From NCBI GenBank assembly GCA_029009055.1, contig JAQXJR010000001.1:80712-144711 (forward strand): a stretch of 64,000 nt of DNA, written 5' to 3'. The position numbers and the translations under genes were made by a program. This DNA is from Eubacteriales bacterium. Its GTDB lineage: Bacteria; Bacillota; Clostridia; Peptostreptococcales; Anaerovoracaceae. Within the stretch, counting starts at the first letter, position 1, and the number at the start of each line of letters is the position of its first letter. Below are positions 19,484 to 30,055 of the stretch, in pieces. The notes under the pieces were generated by a model, which saw only the letters and a list, made by a program, of their open reading frames with translations, searched no databases and was not told the origin of the DNA.

Positions 19484-19858
19484 TTACTCCCCGCTTAACC
19501 GGCTCACTTTCTCCTTAAGCCCGTTAAGTCCATTAAGAACGGTATCCCTGTTTTCGCCGCCTTCCGTCTCGCGGACGAGTTTCTCTATATTCTCTATATC
19601 AGAGATCATAGAGGCTGTTTCCTCTTCCCGCCGCAGATACTGTCTGACGAGGCCCAGCTTCCGCTCGTAGCCCGCCATCTGTTTCTCGGCAGCCTTAAGT
19701 GAATCATAGACCGCCGCCCTGGAGACTCCGGTGACTCCAGCGATCTCGGATAGCGACATATCGTCATCGTGATACATCTCCAGCACCTGCCTCTTCTTCT
19801 CCGTGAGAAGCTCTCCGTAGAAATCGTAGAGGAGGCTGTTTTCAACTATATCATTCAT
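19484..19858 (-). CDS. ylxM: YlxM-like HTH protein
   Basis: YGELLTEKKRQVLEMYHDDDMSLSEIAGVTGVSRAAVYDSLKAAEK, upstream of ffh. Confidence 0.92.
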   Translation of the reverse strand: MNDIVENSLLYDFYGELLTEKKRQVLEMYHDDDMSLSEIAGVTGVSRAAVYDSLKAAEKQMAGYERKLGLVRQYLRREEETASMISDIENIEKLVRETEGGENRDTVLNGLNGLKEKVSRLSGE

Positions 19859-19925
19859 GCCTTATCCGACCGCCTAACATCTGTAAAGTAAAAATACTTA
19901 ACACAACGGACCTTATCTTACAATA

Positions 19926-19963
19926 AAAAAGCGCCTGTGTCAACACGACAGACGCTATTTTTC
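19926..19963 (-). terminator. Terminator downstream of glmS
   Basis: aaaaaagcgcctgtgtcaacacgacagacgctattttt inverted repeat. Confidence 0.65.
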
Positions 19964-19999
19964 TCAATATTTCAGCGGTTTTCCCGTTTATGCCCGCTA

Positions 20000-21838
20000 T
20001 TATTCCACGGTAACAGACTTAGCCAGGTTCCTCGGCTTATCGACGTCGAGTCCCTTAGCTACGCTCACATAATAAGCAAAGAGCTGCAGTGGTATTATAG
20101 CTACGCTGGTCGCGAACAGAGGGTCGGTCTTCGGCGCGTATATGGTGAAGTCTGCAGTATCCTCTATGTTATAGTGGCCGTATGTCGTGAGGCCCATGAG
20201 ATAGCCGCCTCTGGACTTAACTTCCACCATATTTGACAATGTCTTCTCATAGAGGTCCGGCTGAGTCAGGATGCCCACTACCAGGGTGCCTTCCTCTATA
20301 AGGCTGATGGTCCCGTGCTTAAGCTCTCCCGCCGGATACGCTTCTGAGTGTATGTAGCTTATCTCCTTCAGCTTCAGGCTTCCTTCCAGACCTATGGCGT
20401 AGTCTATGCCGCGGCCGATGAAGAACACGTTCTTAGCCACAGCATACTTAGCTGCGAACCACTGGATCCTCTCCTTATCCTCCAGAGCCTTCTCTATCTT
20501 CTCCGGCAAGGCTTCGAGCTCGTTTATGAGTTCCTCGTACCTGTCGTCATCTATGCTGCCGAGTACGGAAGCGAGTTCTACAGCCAGTATGTAGCCGCAT
20601 GCGAGCTGGGTGCTGTATGCCTTAGTCGTAGCCACAGCTATCTCAGGACCGGCGAACGTATACATGACATGATCAGCTTCCCTGGCAATGGATGAACCTA
20701 CCACGTTAACGATAGCGAGAGTCGTGAGCCCCAGTGTCTTCGCCTTTCTCAGGGCCGCCAGGCTGTCAGCCGTCTCTCCGCTCTGGCTTATCACGATGAA
20801 CAGTGACTTAGCGTTTATCGGAGATTTCCTATATCTGAACTCAGACGCTATATCAGTGATGACAGGAATTCCCGCCAGCTCTTCTATGACGTACTTCAGA
20901 GCCACACCGACGTGGTTGGCAGAGCCGCATCCTATGATCATCACTTGCTCGAACTTCTTAAGAGTCTCCTCGTCCAGAGCGACTTCGCTCAGGTCTATCC
21001 TACCTTCCTTAACATAAGCTGAGATAGTGTCCTTCATGGCCTTTGGCTGCTCATGGATCTCCTTCATCATGAAGTGCTCGAAGCCGCCCTTCTCAGCAGC
21101 GCTCTCGTCCATATCCACAGTGACGAGTTCCTTATCTATCTCTTCCCTATCGATGTTATAGAACTTTACTCCGTCATCTGTGAGCTTAGCGATCTCCAGG
21201 TTTCCTATGTAGTAGACCTGGCGGGTATATTTCAATATAGCCGGTATGTCAGAGGCTATGAACATCTCGCCATCGCCCTGACCTATGATCATAGGGCTGT
21301 CTTTACGAGCTGCGTAGATCTCGCCTGGGCAGTCCTTAAAGATGATCTCTAAGGCATAGGAGCCTCTGATCCTCATCATGGCTCTGGATATGGCATCCAC
21401 AGGGCCCTCGCCGTACTTCTTATAGTAATGTTCTATAAGGTTTATGGCTATCTCTGTATCTGTCTCGGAATAGAACGTATAGCCATTTCTCGAAAGTTTC
21501 TCCCTGAGCTCCTGGTAGTTCTCTATGATCCCGTTATGTACGCCTACGACCATGCCGTCCATGCTGACATGAGGGTGGGCGTTAAGCTCTGATGGTTCGC
21601 CGTGAGTAGCCCATCTCGTGTGGCCTATGCCCAGAGAACCTTTAACAGATAGACCGTCATTAGTCTTCTCCTTGAGAACTTTAAGTCTGCCCTTTGCTTT
21701 AACTATGACAGGATCGCCATCCCCGTCCCTTACAGCGAGACCGGCAGAGTCATATCCCCTGTATTCCAGTTTAGAAAGCCCGTCCAGCAGCACAGGAGCC
21801 GCCTGGCGCTTCCCCACATAACCTACTATACCACACAT
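20000..21838 (-). CDS. glmS: Glutamine-fructose-6-phosphate aminotransferase
   Basis: MCGIVGYVGKRQAAPVLLDGLSKLEYRGYDSAG, SIS domains, C-terminal DKPRNLAKSVTVE. Confidence 0.98.
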   Translation of the reverse strand: MCGIVGYVGKRQAAPVLLDGLSKLEYRGYDSAGLAVRDGDGDPVIVKAKGRLKVLKEKTNDGLSVKGSLGIGHTRWATHGEPSELNAHPHVSMDGMVVGVHNGIIENYQELREKLSRNGYTFYSETDTEIAINLIEHYYKKYGEGPVDAISRAMMRIRGSYALEIIFKDCPGEIYAARKDSPMIIGQGDGEMFIASDIPAILKYTRQVYYIGNLEIAKLTDDGVKFYNIDREEIDKELVTVDMDESAAEKGGFEHFMMKEIHEQPKAMKDTISAYVKEGRIDLSEVALDEETLKKFEQVMIIGCGSANHVGVALKYVIEELAGIPVITDIASEFRYRKSPINAKSLFIVISQSGETADSLAALRKAKTLGLTTLAIVNVVGSSIAREADHVMYTFAGPEIAVATTKAYSTQLACGYILAVELASVLGSIDDDRYEELINELEALPEKIEKALEDKERIQWFAAKYAVAKNVFFIGRGIDYAIGLEGSLKLKEISYIHSEAYPAGELKHGTISLIEEGTLVVGILTQPDLYEKTLSNMVEVKSRGGYLMGLTTYGHYNIEDTADFTIYAPKTDPLFATSVAIIPLQLFAYYVSVAKGLDVDKPRNLAKSVTVE

Positions 21839-21843
21839 ATTAT

Positions 21844-24072
21844 TTACTCCCTTTCAGTTGCGTTCTGCATGTTCTCAGCGGCTATCTCCTCCTGATCTAT
21901 GTCAGGGTCGACATCGAGAGTGAAGTCCAGAGGCTGGTCTGAAACAGCCAGGTCCACTATCCTCTCCGCCGCCTTACCGTCAGCCTTCACCAGAAATGCT
22001 TTCCTGAAGTTGTTCTGGGTCACTGAAACAGCGTATTTTCCAATAGATATATAATTTTCCAATTCTTCCTGGTTAGAGAAGATCTCGCCCGGTAGCTCGT
22101 TCTTATAATCTATATATGTAACGTCCCCCTGCTTACCGCCGTCCGGGCAGTAGAAGGAAACAGGCTTCTCCTCGAGGACAGCCGCGTAAACAGCCGGCGA
22201 ATAGTCTGATATGACAGCGTCGGAAACCGATATGGCTTCCTCCGGCGTGAAATCAGCCAGGGAAATAACATTTTCATGATTTCCCTTAGGAATGAACCTG
22301 GAAGCGAAACCGCTCTTAACAGCTTCTTCCCTTCCTATGAACGTCCCCCTACCGGATCCCGATATGTAGCTGGTATCCGGGCAAACAGCGAATATCTGGC
22401 CGTCACCCAGCTTCTCCGAAAGCTTATCGTAATCAGGCGGGTATGGGTTCAGCCCCTCATCAGCGCTCCAGGAGTTGGCGCCGAACTTCCTCGATACGGC
22501 GCTTATATCCTCGTCACGCTCAGCCGCCGCCGGTATATAGAGGAAGACCTGCTTACCCTCTAATTCAGGGTGAGCCTCTAAAATCCTCTGTCTGGCATCC
22601 GCAACTTTCTCTGTGTCGAAATAGTCATCGCTATCAGCGCTTCCTGTCACAGCGATCCTGGAAGGATCCACACGCATGGCCTTTGCGTAAATATCCTTCA
22701 TGCGATACGAGCTCACGGCCAGCATATCATAATCCCTGTGATAGAGGGCGTCCACGTAAGGAAGGACGTAAGGCTCATCGCCGCATATCTTCCTGAAAGC
22801 CGCGATCCCGTGCCAGAGCTGGATGAACCGCTGGCCTTCGCGCTTCCTATATTTCTTCAGCAAAGCCACAGGCGAGTCCATGACGACTGTCTTACTGTGG
22901 AATATGAGGTCTATAGCCTTCTCTCTAGTCTCGTCGTCCCAAGGCTCGCCCGCTGCCAGCACGGCCTTCTCGCCCGGCATCAGGTCATAGACCCTCTTAA
23001 GCCCGGCGTTCAGCTCACTTCCGGTCGTTACGAAAAGCGTCCTATCGACGATTTCCCCGGTCTCAGCCAGCTTCTTAAGCTCGAGCTCGCGCTTCCTGGT
23101 CTCTTTATATCCTTCGCCGAATACCTTAAGCTCGTCCTTAAGATAGAGTTCCTCCGCCTTAGCTAAGTTCTCCTCTGTCCTAGGCTCGACATAAATGACT
23201 GTATTTTTTAATCTTAAAATAAAGTCTCCGAAGTCTCTATATCCATAGATAGACCCGTCTCCGAAACCGGCACCCTCGCCGTTATAAAGCTTAAGGTTCA
23301 CCTTAGCGGAGTTCACCATCTCTGCCATGAACCTGATCTCAGAATCCATCCTGACTTTAACGGTCACAGAGAACATCTGACCGGTTATGAAAGGCTCAGA
23401 CGCGAATCCCCTGACATCATCGCCCGGGTAAGGCTCCATAGTGAGAGCGTAATCGTGCCTGTCCGGCGTCTTATCTATGTCATCGTCCTTACTCGTGCCC
23501 GCGTTTATGACGGAAGCGTTAACTCCTATGAGCATGCTGACAGCGTCCAACCGGCACTGACCCTCGAATGTCAGCGTCCCGGCTTCCTTATCGTATGTCA
23601 CGGACTCTATCCTGAACATGTTCTTATCACGGGCTTCCAAGACGGGATAACCGTTATAGGAATATACTCCCTTCTTCATGGTCCCGTCCACGAAGGCGGA
23701 GTCGCCGTATTTCAGGTAGAAGAGATACATTTTCTCGTACTGATCGAAGTCCTCGGATTCCGCGAGAAGCTTATCATCTATGGACATAGCCATCTCTGTC
23801 AGCCTGATCAGGTACCTTTCTATCGCCTTATCAGACCTCTTCCTCCTGGCCTTAATAAGCTGAACGGAAGAAAGGCCATCCGTGTCTTCATTCTCATCGT
23901 CTATAAACGATTCGTCTCCGCAGGCCCCGTCTATATCCCCGAGCTTAGCCGCCTTAAGCTTCTCGAGCAAAGAAATCTGCTCTTTCTCACTCAGTGTTAT
24001 TTCCGGCTGTTCAGGCTTCGGCATATCATCTATGCTGCCATATCTGTCGATAATGTCTACCAGTCCGTTCAT
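21844..24072 (-). CDS. CDP-glycerol:glycerophosphate glycerophosphotransferase family protein
   Basis: C-terminal RFIQLWHGIAAFRK..AVTGSADSDDYF and AISVSDAVISDYSPAVYAAVLEEKPVSFY, TagB/TagF-like. Confidence 0.8.
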   Translation of the reverse strand: MNGLVDIIDRYGSIDDMPKPEQPEITLSEKEQISLLEKLKAAKLGDIDGACGDESFIDDENEDTDGLSSVQLIKARRKRSDKAIERYLIRLTEMAMSIDDKLLAESEDFDQYEKMYLFYLKYGDSAFVDGTMKKGVYSYNGYPVLEARDKNMFRIESVTYDKEAGTLTFEGQCRLDAVSMLIGVNASVINAGTSKDDDIDKTPDRHDYALTMEPYPGDDVRGFASEPFITGQMFSVTVKVRMDSEIRFMAEMVNSAKVNLKLYNGEGAGFGDGSIYGYRDFGDFILRLKNTVIYVEPRTEENLAKAEELYLKDELKVFGEGYKETRKRELELKKLAETGEIVDRTLFVTTGSELNAGLKRVYDLMPGEKAVLAAGEPWDDETREKAIDLIFHSKTVVMDSPVALLKKYRKREGQRFIQLWHGIAAFRKICGDEPYVLPYVDALYHRDYDMLAVSSYRMKDIYAKAMRVDPSRIAVTGSADSDDYFDTEKVADARQRILEAHPELEGKQVFLYIPAAAERDEDISAVSRKFGANSWSADEGLNPYPPDYDKLSEKLGDGQIFAVCPDTSYISGSGRGTFIGREEAVKSGFASRFIPKGNHENVISLADFTPEEAISVSDAVISDYSPAVYAAVLEEKPVSFYCPDGGKQGDVTYIDYKNELPGEIFSNQEELENYISIGKYAVSVTQNNFRKAFLVKADGKAAERIVDLAVSDQPLDFTLDVDPDIDQEEIAAENMQNATERE

Positions 24073-24085
24073 GTTTCTCCTTACG

Positions 24086-25312
24086 TTACTTTCTTATATC
24101 TGAAAGGTACATGACCTTCATATTCGTACCGGTCAGCAGCTTATTCACTTCATCCAGTGTGCTGTCTGACTGAGGTCTTAAGGCTGCCATGCCCGATAGC
24201 AAAGACGAAATGAGGCTTTCATCGTCCGATCTCTTCAGGTCGTAGACCTTCACGCCCTTAAGTCCCTGCTCATCCTTAATCTCAGCAACGGCTGCGTCGT
24301 AGTCCTCTATCTCATCTATGAGGCCGTTTTCCACGCCCTGCTTAGCCGTGTATATGCGGCCGTCAGCCAGGCGGCGGACCTTCTTCTCCGACATGCCGCG
24401 ACCCTTCGCTACTACCCCTACGAACCTATCATAGGAATCGTCGATAAGACCCTGCATGATCTCCTTTTGCTCATCGGTGAGCTCTGAGGCAGGATCTCCC
24501 ATGGTCTTATTCTTACCGGAGCTTATTATATTCACCTTCACGCCCAGCTTCTTCAGCAAGCCTGTCACGTCGTATATGTAGCCGGTCCTGACTCCGATGG
24601 AGCCTACCCAGCACTCTTCGTCAGCGTAGATCATGTTTGATGCCATAGCGATATAGTAGCCGCCGGACGCAGCCTCCGACTTCATGTAAGCGAAGACAGG
24701 ACGGCCGGTCTCTGTCTTATAATCCATGAGAGCCTTATAGACCTGCGATGTGGCGTAGGCGTCGCCGCCAGGCGAGTTTATATTGAGAAGTATAGCCTTA
24801 TTATGACCGTCTTTTTTCATATCGTTAATACGCGATATTATCCAATCCTGGTCGTATGAAGATGTCCCGAAGCTCGAAGCTTCAGACGTTATCTCCCCAT
24901 CTATGTGGAGCTGGCCTATGTAGTCGTCGTTCATCTTAAGGGTAGAGCCAGTACCCAGCGTCACGGTGTCTCCGCTGACATCAGGCTTACCTGAATCCTT
25001 ACCCAGCGCTATGCCGACTATGAAGATGATGGCGACTATAATAAGGAAAATAGTTACGCCCTTATGCCTTCTGATAGCGGCAGCAAAGCCTTTCCGGGCG
25101 GATCCTCCCTGAGCTTCCTGCTTCCAATGCTCCTGGTCCGGCCGGCCGGAAGGACCCGGCTGCGATGGGCCAGGCTGCCCCGCGTATCCCTGATTTCCGG
25201 TCTGCCCCGAATTCCCCGCCGCGGACGGCACATTCCTGCCCTGCTCCTGGTCCAGACCCGGAAGCTGTCCCGGCTTTCTATTCATTTCATTATTATCGCG
25301 GTCATTATTCAT
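24086..25312 (-). CDS. sppA: Signal peptide peptidase SppA (S49 family)
   Basis: NINSPGGDAYATSQVYKAL, SEAASGGYYIAMASNMIYADEECWVGSIGV. Confidence 0.92.
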   Translation of the reverse strand: MNNDRDNNEMNRKPGQLPGLDQEQGRNVPSAAGNSGQTGNQGYAGQPGPSQPGPSGRPDQEHWKQEAQGGSARKGFAAAIRRHKGVTIFLIIVAIIFIVGIALGKDSGKPDVSGDTVTLGTGSTLKMNDDYIGQLHIDGEITSEASSFGTSSYDQDWIISRINDMKKDGHNKAILLNINSPGGDAYATSQVYKALMDYKTETGRPVFAYMKSEAASGGYYIAMASNMIYADEECWVGSIGVRTGYIYDVTGLLKKLGVKVNIISSGKNKTMGDPASELTDEQKEIMQGLIDDSYDRFVGVVAKGRGMSEKKVRRLADGRIYTAKQGVENGLIDEIEDYDAAVAEIKDEQGLKGVKVYDLKRSDDESLISSLLSGMAALRPQSDSTLDEVNKLLTGTNMKVMYLSDIRK

Positions 25313-25346
25313 ATAAAACTCCCGTGCGGTTCACGAACGCTCTGAC

Positions 25347-26594
25347 TTATTTAGAGGACGCTTGCTTAGTAGAAGAAGACGATGATGACGAAGAGTCTGA
25401 TGTCGACTTCTTCTTAGTCGATTTCTTCTTATTGCTCTTAAATCCGTTTATAGTCGTTTCGTCTGACGCGTTATACATGTCAGAGTTCGTATCTATAGCC
25501 GCCATATTTCCGGCGACAGATGTTATGTAATTCGAGATCTCCTGGCAGGAATCAGATACCTGATAATCCTTCTGCCCGAAAGCCTGCCTATGCAGCTTCT
25601 TCGTGTTGGCAGCCAGGTCGCTCGGGAACACGTACGATATGCCGTTTATATATCCCGTGTGGACCTCATAAGGGAAGCCTATGCTGCCGTTGAATTTATA
25701 CTTAGTGACCTTCTGAGCGAGTGCCATGATATCGTCATCAGACAGGTTAGTCTCACACTGGCTGGTCCCTAACTTCATGACAGCCGCCAGCTCTGAGACA
25801 CTGGCCTTCTTAAGCTTATTAGTGACCTTCTGGATAACGACCCTCATCCTGTTCGTGCGCTTGAAGTCGTCTCCTACACCCTTTCTGATACGACCGTAGG
25901 AAACAGCCTGGCATCCCGTCAGGGTCTGCTTTCCCGGTTTCTTCACCAGCTTATACTGGCTGCGTTTCCTTCCGATTATATGAGCGGTCTCCCTCGTATA
26001 TTTATTAAGCTGATATATCTCGGACTGGTCGACATTCACTTCGATTCCGCCCAGTTCGTCCACGACGTCAGCCACCAGCTTGAAGTTGAATATGACATAC
26101 TTCTTTATATTCAGATCCATAGCCTGGTTAAGGGACTTAAGCGTAGTGGCCGGACTGTCTCCTAAGGCCATGGCGCTGTTTATCTTACTGTATGTAGACG
26201 TATCGCCTATCTTAAGATATGTGTCTCTGAATACTGAGATCAGGTTCACCTTACCCGTGCTTTCCTGGATGCTGACTATGACTATACAGTCAGTATTGCT
26301 GGCGTTCAGGGTCTTCTTACTCATGTCCCTGGCGTCTACTCCCAGGAGGACTATATTGGCGTAGCCGTTAACGTCCACGATAGAGAGCTTCTTCTCATCT
26401 ATCTCCGTGCGCTTAACCTTATGAATCTGGCTCTTCAGGTAATCCTTCATAGCCATATATCCCGTAGCGCCCGTGGCGACTATGAGGGCTAGTACCAGGC
26501 AGAGCACCTTCTGCCAGGTCTTGAACCTGGATTTCTTCTTTTTGATTGGGTTGCCTTCCTCATCGTAGAGTTTCTTATATTTCTTGCTTCGCAT
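25347..26594 (-). CDS. LytR-CpsA-Psr family wall-polymer ligase
   Basis: ANIVLLGVDARD, SVFRDTYLKI, YVIFNFKLVADVVDELGGIEVNV, GRIRKGVGDDFKRTNRMRVVI. Confidence 0.92.
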   Translation of the reverse strand: MRSKKYKKLYDEEGNPIKKKKSRFKTWQKVLCLVLALIVATGATGYMAMKDYLKSQIHKVKRTEIDEKKLSIVDVNGYANIVLLGVDARDMSKKTLNASNTDCIVIVSIQESTGKVNLISVFRDTYLKIGDTSTYSKINSAMALGDSPATTLKSLNQAMDLNIKKYVIFNFKLVADVVDELGGIEVNVDQSEIYQLNKYTRETAHIIGRKRSQYKLVKKPGKQTLTGCQAVSYGRIRKGVGDDFKRTNRMRVVIQKVTNKLKKASVSELAAVMKLGTSQCETNLSDDDIMALAQKVTKYKFNGSIGFPYEVHTGYINGISYVFPSDLAANTKKLHRQAFGQKDYQVSDSCQEISNYITSVAGNMAAIDTNSDMYNASDETTINGFKSNKKKSTKKKSTSDSSSSSSSSTKQASSK

Positions 26595-26728
26595 AACCGG
26601 CTCCTTCTCATGTGCCGGGCCCCGGAGGACCCTGGCGCCTTATGCTGTCTTTAGCGGAAACTTATATATTCGTGGAACGCGGTATGCCGCATTTCCCTTT
26701 GCTAAATAAAATAATGAAAGAACGCGCC

Positions 26729-27607
26729 CTAGAACAGTCTCTCGCGGCTCTTCTTCCTTCTTCTCATTATGTCTTCCTCTTCTACCATCTTATTATAGAA
26801 GTCGACAGCCTGGTCTATGTCGCCGTCGAAGCGGATACTGCCCTTACGCATGACTATGCCGCGGGTGCAGAATTCCTGAGCTACTTTAGTAGAATGGGTC
26901 ACGAACAGGAACGTCACCTCGTTATTGGCTATGAGTTCCTTTACCTTCTTAAGGCACTTCTTCCTGAACGATACGTCTCCCACGCTCAGGGCCTCATCTA
27001 CTATGAGGATCTCAGGATCTATGTTTACGTTTATAGCGAAACCGAGCCTGGCTTTCATTCCGGATGAATATGTCCTTACCGGCTGGTCCATGTAATCTCC
27101 GAGCTCAGCGAAGGCTTCCACTACCGGCTCCAGCTTCTTCACTTCTTCCGGCTTCATGCCCATGAGCTGGCCTCTGAAATATATGTTCTCCCTGCCCGTG
27201 AACTCAGGGTCGAAACCGGCTGTGAGCTCGAGAAGAGCGCTGACGCGACCCTTGACCTCTACCTTACCTACTGTCGGGTATGTTACGCCCGTCACCATCT
27301 TCAGCAGTGTAGACTTACCGGCTCCGTTCCTTCCGAACAGGGCTACGGCTTCTCCCCTATGGATCTTAGCGGAGAAATTATTTATGGCGTTGCTGGTCTT
27401 ACACTGGATCCTCTTATTGAATACAGCCTTCAGCCTCTGCCTGTCATCCTTAAATAGTTTATATGTTTTCGTTATATGCTTAAACTCTATGACCACAGTC
27501 TCATCGGAGATCTCGACGTTCTCGTGAGCCTTACGGACTGACCTGGTGCCGTCCGCCGCCTGAGCCAGGGTCGTAGCGTTCTTTCTTTTCTTATCTTTAT
27601 TATCCAT
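26729..27607 (-). CDS. ABC transporter ATP-binding protein (teichoic acid/polysaccharide export, TagH-like)
   Basis: GRNGAGKSTLLKMVTGVTYPTVGKVEVKGRVSALLELTAGFDPEFTGREN, YSSGMKARLGFAI. Confidence 0.93.
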   Translation of the reverse strand: MDNKDKKRKNATTLAQAADGTRSVRKAHENVEISDETVVIEFKHITKTYKLFKDDRQRLKAVFNKRIQCKTSNAINNFSAKIHRGEAVALFGRNGAGKSTLLKMVTGVTYPTVGKVEVKGRVSALLELTAGFDPEFTGRENIYFRGQLMGMKPEEVKKLEPVVEAFAELGDYMDQPVRTYSSGMKARLGFAINVNIDPEILIVDEALSVGDVSFRKKCLKKVKELIANNEVTFLFVTHSTKVAQEFCTRGIVMRKGSIRFDGDIDQAVDFYNKMVEEEDIMRRRKKSRERLF

Positions 27608-27617
27608 ATATGTGACC

Positions 27618-28424
27618 TTACAGTACGTCAGGGATGTCCTTCACCAGCTTCTTATATGCCCAGCAGGCCATGATGGTCATGATCACGAGCAGTATGCAGT
27701 AGTTCCTTAACTGGTGCGGGAACTCCCAGAACCACTTATGATATATGAGGGTGTATCTGAAACCGTTGCAGATGATGGTTACAGGGTTTATCATCAGGAC
27801 CCTTCTGATCCAGATGTTGCTGATATCCGTAGCGTCATACACAATTCCGGAAAGCCAGAAAAGGGCTGTCGTAAGGGACTTAACTAAGTTCAGGAAGTCC
27901 ACGCTTATGGATGACAGCATGCTGGAGAATATAGCCCACATGTTGAAGAACAGGAGCATCATCAGCATGTAAAGCGGCAGCTGCAGCCAGTATATGCTTG
28001 GTGGGTATCCCATGACGCAGAATATGACCAGCATGATGGCTATCAGTATGCAGTTTACCAGGAAGGCGGATAAGTTCACGAAAGAAGGTATAGTATCTAC
28101 CGGGAACTTTATCCTGAGCACCAGGTATTTATACCGCCTTATGGCGCCGGCTCCTATAGTTATGGCGTCCTTCATGTAGAACCATGGTATCATGCCGGAT
28201 ATGAACCAGAGGAACCACGGGTAGCCCGCGACAGGCTTACCATGCCTTAAACCGATAGAGAAAGCGAACCAGTACACGAAAATCGTGATGCCCGGCTTTA
28301 TTAGAGCCCAGGCCCAGCCGAACGCGGCTCCCCTATATGTTTTTACTATATCAGTCCTGGCCAGCTTAGCTATCTGCCTGCGGCCGTTGATATGGTCACT
28401 GAGTATTTCTTTAAATGTATTCAA
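27618..28424 (-). CDS. ABC-2 type polysaccharide/teichoic acid export permease (TagG-like)
   Basis: DIVKTYRGAAFGWAWALIKPGITIFVYWFAFSIGLRHGKP; adjacent to the TagH-like ATPase. Confidence 0.92.
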   Translation of the reverse strand: MNTFKEILSDHINGRRQIAKLARTDIVKTYRGAAFGWAWALIKPGITIFVYWFAFSIGLRHGKPVAGYPWFLWFISGMIPWFYMKDAITIGAGAIRRYKYLVLRIKFPVDTIPSFVNLSAFLVNCILIAIMLVIFCVMGYPPSIYWLQLPLYMLMMLLFFNMWAIFSSMLSSISVDFLNLVKSLTTALFWLSGIVYDATDISNIWIRRVLMINPVTIICNGFRYTLIYHKWFWEFPHQLRNYCILLVIMTIMACWAYKKLVKDIPDVL

Positions 28425-28572
28425 AATTTTCCTCCGAGGGGCGGAAATGGAGCTGATATTCGAAAAAAGCCCTTAATTCCTTAAAACTTATTCAGAAAAT
28501 GTCATGGACATACCATTACAAATAAGGAATTTTATCATATCGAGCCGGCATTTTCAAGCTGACCGCCCTTCG

Positions 28573-29265
28573 TCACTCGCCCACCTCCTTCAGGAGCGCT
28601 TCTCCTATGACCATATCCGATTGATACGTGATCTTAATATTGGTCTCTTCTCCCATGATCAGGCTTATCTCGTCTCCTGCCAGCAGGAAGACTTTCACCG
28701 CGTCCGTCATGACGCTCTTCTGCTCTTCTGTGAGCTTCTCATATATGTTCCTGAACCTAAGCGCCCGGAAGCTTTGCGGCGTCTGCGTTCTGTAAAGCTC
28801 AGACCTATCAGGGATCTGCGATACAGTAGCTCCGTCTTTGCTAACTACTATGGTATCTGTCGAAGGTACGACCGTGTCAGCCACGAGACCCGACCTGGCA
28901 ACACGTATATTCTCCTCTATCACGCGCTCTGTCACGAATGGCCTCGCCCCGTCATGAGTCACGACCACGGTCTCCTCGTCCATGCCATATTTCTCATCTA
29001 TATGGTTTATGGCATTCAGCAAAGACCCGTTCCTGTCTTCTCCCCCTGGGACGACGTCCACGTCCGGTCCCAGTAAAGCCTGTGTCTTCCCGACCCAGCC
29101 ATCCGGCGCTGTCACGACTACTTTATCTATGTTCCCGCAAAGCCCGAACTTAGACACGGTCCTCTGGATTATGGTCTCGCCTCCTAGCTTGAGGAACTGT
29201 TTCGGCATATCGCCGTTTCCCATCCTCCGTCCGATGCCGCCGCTTAGCACTACCCCGAATATCAT
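28573..29265 (-). CDS. IspD/TarI family cytidylyltransferase
   Basis: IFGVVLSGGIGRRMGNGDMPKQFLKLGG, VVTHDGARPFVTERVI, YRTQTPQSF; wall-polymer context favours TarI. AGGAGG before MIFGV. Confidence 0.88.
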   Translation of the reverse strand: MIFGVVLSGGIGRRMGNGDMPKQFLKLGGETIIQRTVSKFGLCGNIDKVVVTAPDGWVGKTQALLGPDVDVVPGGEDRNGSLLNAINHIDEKYGMDEETVVVTHDGARPFVTERVIEENIRVARSGLVADTVVPSTDTIVVSKDGATVSQIPDRSELYRTQTPQSFRALRFRNIYEKLTEEQKSVMTDAVKVFLLAGDEISLIMGEETNIKITYQSDMVIGEALLKEVGE

Positions 29266-29376
29266 AGACGCCTCCTGACTCACAAAACACTTAAATATTA
29301 ATATTATACCTTTTATATGTGAAACTTTGTGAGGTTATAGTAAAATATAAGTCAATAGTAAAGGAGATAATAATAA

Positions 29377-30030
29377 ATGAATAAGCTGATATTAGCGTCC
29401 GGGTCGCCGAGGAGACGGGAGATCCTGGAGAAGAATGGATATAAGCCGGAGATAATGAAGATGGATGTGGATGAGACCCTGCCGGAGGGGATATCCTTCC
29501 GTGACGCTGTCATGTTCCTATCGCTTAAGAAGGGGCTCGCAGCTGAGGAAGCTCTGAAGTCCGCTGATACGAACGCGAGCACCGATGCTGCCCGCCCGGA
29601 TCTCAGCGATTCTAACGCGAGCGCTGCTGACGCGAGCTCGGGCGACCGTTTTCTCATTCTGTCCGCTGATACCGTAGTATATAAGGACGGCATACTGGGG
29701 AAGCCTCACGACGATGACGAGGCGTTCGACATGCTGGCCAGAATCAGGAATACCAGTCATTACGTGGCGACAGGAGTCACCCTTCTCTCTTCAGACAGGA
29801 AGATCAGAAGGACTCTTTGCGATGTTACGGAAGTAATCTGCGGTGATTATACAGATGAGTGGATCCGCGAATACATAGCCACAGGAGAACCTGCGGATAA
29901 GGCGGGAGCCTACGCCATCCAGGGCGGCTTCGGAGTTAACATAGATCACTTCGATGGCGACTACGAGAACGTGGTCGGTCTGCCATTCTACAGGATAAAA
30001 GAAACGCTGGAAGGGTTCTTCGCGGAATAA
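29377..30030 (+). CDS. maf: Maf nucleotide pyrophosphatase
   Basis: LILASGSPRRREILEKNGY, LSADTVVYKDGILGKPHDDDEAFDML. Confidence 0.93.
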   Translation: MNKLILASGSPRRREILEKNGYKPEIMKMDVDETLPEGISFRDAVMFLSLKKGLAAEEALKSADTNASTDAARPDLSDSNASAADASSGDRFLILSADTVVYKDGILGKPHDDDEAFDMLARIRNTSHYVATGVTLLSSDRKIRRTLCDVTEVICGDYTDEWIREYIATGEPADKAGAYAIQGGFGVNIDHFDGDYENVVGLPFYRIKETLEGFFAE

Positions 30031-30055
30031 AGCCGATAGAATAGATTTATAGACG

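Noticed and set aside
21820-21845. glmS ribozyme
   Set aside because: Only 5 bp separates the CDP-glycerol transferase start-side gene end from glmS; there is no room for a ribozyme leader.
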